In this document: positions 62,271-64,000 of the stretch, one piece after another
Numbering within the stretch: the first letter of the stretch is position 1
Layout of the letters: each line of letters opens with the position of its first letter
Assembly (NCBI RefSeq): GCF_002954445.1
Contig: NZ_MQWA01000001.1
Coordinates: forward strand, 3,322,401 to 3,386,400
Source: Rubritalea profundi
Lineage (GTDB): Bacteria; Verrucomicrobiota; Verrucomicrobiia; Verrucomicrobiales; Akkermansiaceae
Length of the DNA stretch: 64,000 bases
Direction: 5' to 3'
Notes under the pieces: generated by a model
Databases searched by the model: none
Told to the model about the DNA's origin: nothing
Seen by the model: only the letters and a program-made list of their open reading frames with translations
Program-made: the position numbers and the translations under genes

Positions 62271-62301
62271 GATATTTATTTGTTGTGCTGTGTTTATACA
62301 C

Positions 62302-62313
62302 TATGTCGACATA
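62302..62313. promoter_or_regulatory. Candidate XylR operator palindrome
   Basis: A perfect 12-bp palindrome TATGTCGACATA lies in the xylA-xylR divergent region, 32 bp upstream of the xylA start. Its location suggests a regulator site, but repeats of it were not found elsewhere by eye. Confidence 0.4.
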
Positions 62314-62396
62314 TATTTCTTCTTCATTTGCGTAGGGTTTAGGATGATATGCGTATTTTTCTTCCCTAGAATGGGGAAATGGCTTAAGCCTCAGGT

Positions 62397-63557
62397 GTGA
62401 AAGATCTCTACCGCATTGGTCTATTGATGAAAAAAAGCATGGGCTTCAATCGCAATGTGATTGAAGGTATTTATGCGCATAGCCAGCGCAGGAAGAACTG
62501 GGTGTTTTATGATGCCGATCCCTCACTGGAAGGAATCGATGCTTTAGCTCAGTGGCAGGTAGATGGGGTGATTGGCCATTTCTTTGATGAAGAATTATTA
62601 GGTCGAGTTCTCGCGCTAGACATTCCGCTGGTGAATACTACAGATTCCTTGTTAGGACTGAATGGTGCGCTTTCAGATGTGAACCACCAAGCAGTGGGGC
62701 GTATGGCTGGGGAGTATTTTTTAGGTTTGGGATTTAAGAATTTTGGTTATGTTGGAAATGGAATACTGCAGTATTCAAAACAGCGACTGAGTGGCTACAA
62801 AGAAGCCCTAGGTGGAGGGAATGTGGTGGATACTTGCTTCGTTGCCTATCTTCCTCAGATTGTGAGTGCTGCAGAGTCGCATCAGGTTCGTGAGAAAATG
62901 AAGCAATGGGTGAGTGGTCTGAAGAAGCCCGCTGCAGTGTTTTGTTCCAATGATATTCCAGCGAGAGATTTAGCGGATGTCTGCCTTGAGTTAAATGTTA
63001 GTGTACCGGGGGAGATTGCCATCCTTGGGGTGGATAATGACTTTGTGGAGTGTCGGTTGTCGCGACCGCCTCTCTCAAGTATCGAGATTCCAGCTGCAAA
63101 AGTGGGATATGCTGCCGCTGAAATGCTGGCTGACATGTTAAACAAGCGCGAGCTGCGGCACGATGGGCATTTTTCACCAGAGCCAATTCGCGTGGTCGAG
63201 CGGGGGTCAACCTCGATGAACGCGGTGATGGATCCACATGTGCGCACAGTGTTAGAGTATGCGGATGCTCATTTGGCTAATGTGAAGGATGTGGCAGAAT
63301 TGGTGAATCAGGTACCTCTGAGTAGGCGCAACTTGGAACTGCGGGTCCAGTCGAGCATTGGAATGAGTCTTTGGAGTATGATGCTCTCGAAGCGGGTTGG
63401 CTACGCTAGGGTATTACTCGTTGAAAAAGATAGCTCAGTGGGAGAGGTTTCTGAACGTTGTGGGTTCGCTAGTGTTAGGCGGTTCTCTGAGGTGTTTAGA
63501 AAAGCGACAGGCTTTAGCCCAAGAGACTTTAAAAAGAATTCGAGCCGAGTTCTCTGA
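62397..63557 (+). CDS. xylR: XylR-type transcriptional regulator (LacI-like sensor plus AraC HTH)
   Basis: 386 residues from a GTG start. Residues about 1-270 are a periplasmic-binding-protein-like sugar domain (KKSMGFNRNVIEGIYAHSQR, GLGFKNFGYVGNG, ILGVDNDFVECRLSRPPLSS). Residues 285-380 are an AraC DNA-binding domain (NVKDVAELVNQVPLSRRNLE, VGEVSERCGFASVRRFSEVF, RKATGFSPRDF). This is the E. coli XylR layout. It faces xylA, consistent with xylose-dependent activation. Confidence 0.93.
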   Translation: MKDLYRIGLLMKKSMGFNRNVIEGIYAHSQRRKNWVFYDADPSLEGIDALAQWQVDGVIGHFFDEELLGRVLALDIPLVNTTDSLLGLNGALSDVNHQAVGRMAGEYFLGLGFKNFGYVGNGILQYSKQRLSGYKEALGGGNVVDTCFVAYLPQIVSAAESHQVREKMKQWVSGLKKPAAVFCSNDIPARDLADVCLELNVSVPGEIAILGVDNDFVECRLSRPPLSSIEIPAAKVGYAAAEMLADMLNKRELRHDGHFSPEPIRVVERGSTSMNAVMDPHVRTVLEYADAHLANVKDVAELVNQVPLSRRNLELRVQSSIGMSLWSMMLSKRVGYARVLLVEKDSSVGEVSERCGFASVRRFSEVFRKATGFSPRDFKKNSSRVL

Positions 63558-63578
63558 GCGGCTAAATGAGCAGCATCA

Positions 63579-64000
63579 CTATGTGTGTGGTACTTGCTCA
63601 ATGATGCGGACTGGTGATCCTTGAGATGCGTAAGATAACTTTGAAGTAGCCAACAGAGCTTTATCTAGTCCTTCGGTGTCGGTAAAAACTGTATCGATTG
63701 TAGACCAAACAATGTTGATCGTTTGGCGATGGATCGTGTTGTCCTTGATCAGAATGATTTCATCTTTGCCGTAGATTGCTTTACGGGAGATAGCTACGAC
63801 ATTATTGAGAGTGTTCGCTTGGATCGTGGCGGTGACTGGTTGGTTCATCCGCAATGGGTGGCCGGATGTCTCGCTCTTGCGACCAAAGGGGTCTTCTATT
63901 CGTGCAACGACGAAGAGTTCGCGAGAGTTTGGATCGAGCTCGCCCTCAATACGGACGATTTTAGCTGGCCACTGTCGGTCGTCATAGGCGTGAAGCGCGT
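63579..64000 (-). CDS. RND efflux periplasmic adaptor, C-terminal part (partial)
   Basis: The reading frame is open from the window edge to the stop at 63579, about 140 residues, so the N-terminus is outside. The visible part shows the adaptor's beta-barrel and membrane-proximal domain: GELDPNSRELFVVARIEDPF, LRMNQPVTATIQANTLNNVV, ISRKAIYGKDEIILIKDNTI. This pattern is typical of HlyD/AcrA-type membrane-fusion proteins. Convergent with xylR with 21 bp between stops. Transporter partners are outside. Confidence 0.85.
   Translation of the reverse strand, partial: ALHAYDDRQWPAKIVRIEGELDPNSRELFVVARIEDPFGRKSETSGHPLRMNQPVTATIQANTLNNVVAISRKAIYGKDEIILIKDNTIHRQTINIVWSTIDTVFTDTEGLDKALLATSKLSYASQGSPVRIIEQVPHT

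Overview
The window looks like a chromosomal piece of a Gram-negative, respiring, sugar-using bacterium. Protein styles suggest the Verrucomicrobia, perhaps the Rubritalea/Verrucomicrobiales group. The clues are many GTG/TTG starts with weak Shine-Dalgarno sites, a GxxExxY protein, a histone-like AKK-rich protein, MxLGLD-type FGGY kinases and the split nuo locus. This placement is inference from recognised protein families; there is no rRNA gene to confirm it. No phage, integrase, plasmid or CRISPR locus is present. The region is mainly housekeeping DNA with a few accessory islands.

Layout. 1-7954 (minus): respiratory complex I genes nuoD-E-F-G-[GxxExxY]-H-I-J. A GxxExxY nuclease-fold gene sits between nuoG and nuoH, bracketed by near-perfect 20-bp inverted repeats. 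nuoB-nuoC lie 40 kb away (48321-49424, plus). 8163-12344 (minus): a histone-like protein, then an envelope cluster kdsA - lptC/lptA-like - lptB - hpf, close to the lpt-hpf order of E. coli; kdsA carries a frameshift. 12391-23239 (minus): DUF1844, DUF3817, a lipoprotein, an inositol monophosphatase, metG, a TPR protein, a PpiD/SurA-like chaperone, rsmB, thiS, thiH, trpC, a bS22-like mini ribosomal protein and hisG. A 520-bp gap upstream of trpC holds a composite inverted repeat. 23396-26070 (minus): a two-gene lysine catabolic unit (lysine-6-dehydrogenase/saccharopine dehydrogenase-like plus ALDH7). 26252-31693 (minus): a sugar or polyol unit (MFS transporter, FGGY kinase, TIM-barrel isomerase, Gfo/Idh/MocA oxidoreductase) divergent from a PAS-AraC regulator, with a perfect inverted repeat between them. 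hrpB follows the regulator without a gap.

35388-43341 holds a mini RNase III-like protein, lipoproteins, an L,D-transpeptidase, gmk, a DUF3108 protein, a TetR regulator, an HdeD protein, a small DMT protein, and a two-component pair whose response regulator is frameshifted. Two tRNA-Thr(UGU) genes follow, then alanine dehydrogenase, a biotin-less carboxyltransferase, a YwlE-like phosphatase, nuoBC, a rhomboid protease, a Dabb protein, a PduO-type cobalamin adenosyltransferase and a large M16 peptidase. 53975-56593 is a compact arsenate-detoxification operon arsR-GAPDH-arsJ. 56793-57968 is a secreted-protein gene broken by two in-frame stops. A MATE pump, xylB-xylA with divergent xylR, and the end of an RND adaptor gene close the window.

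The most unusual points are the inverted-repeat-bounded GxxExxY cassette inside the complex I operon, the composite inverted repeat at 21798-22115, three broken genes in 64 kb (kdsA, the response regulator, the SHD1-like gene), the histone-like/DUF2934 protein, and the operator candidates at the sugar, xyl and ars loci. I did not find a clearly new multi-gene system.
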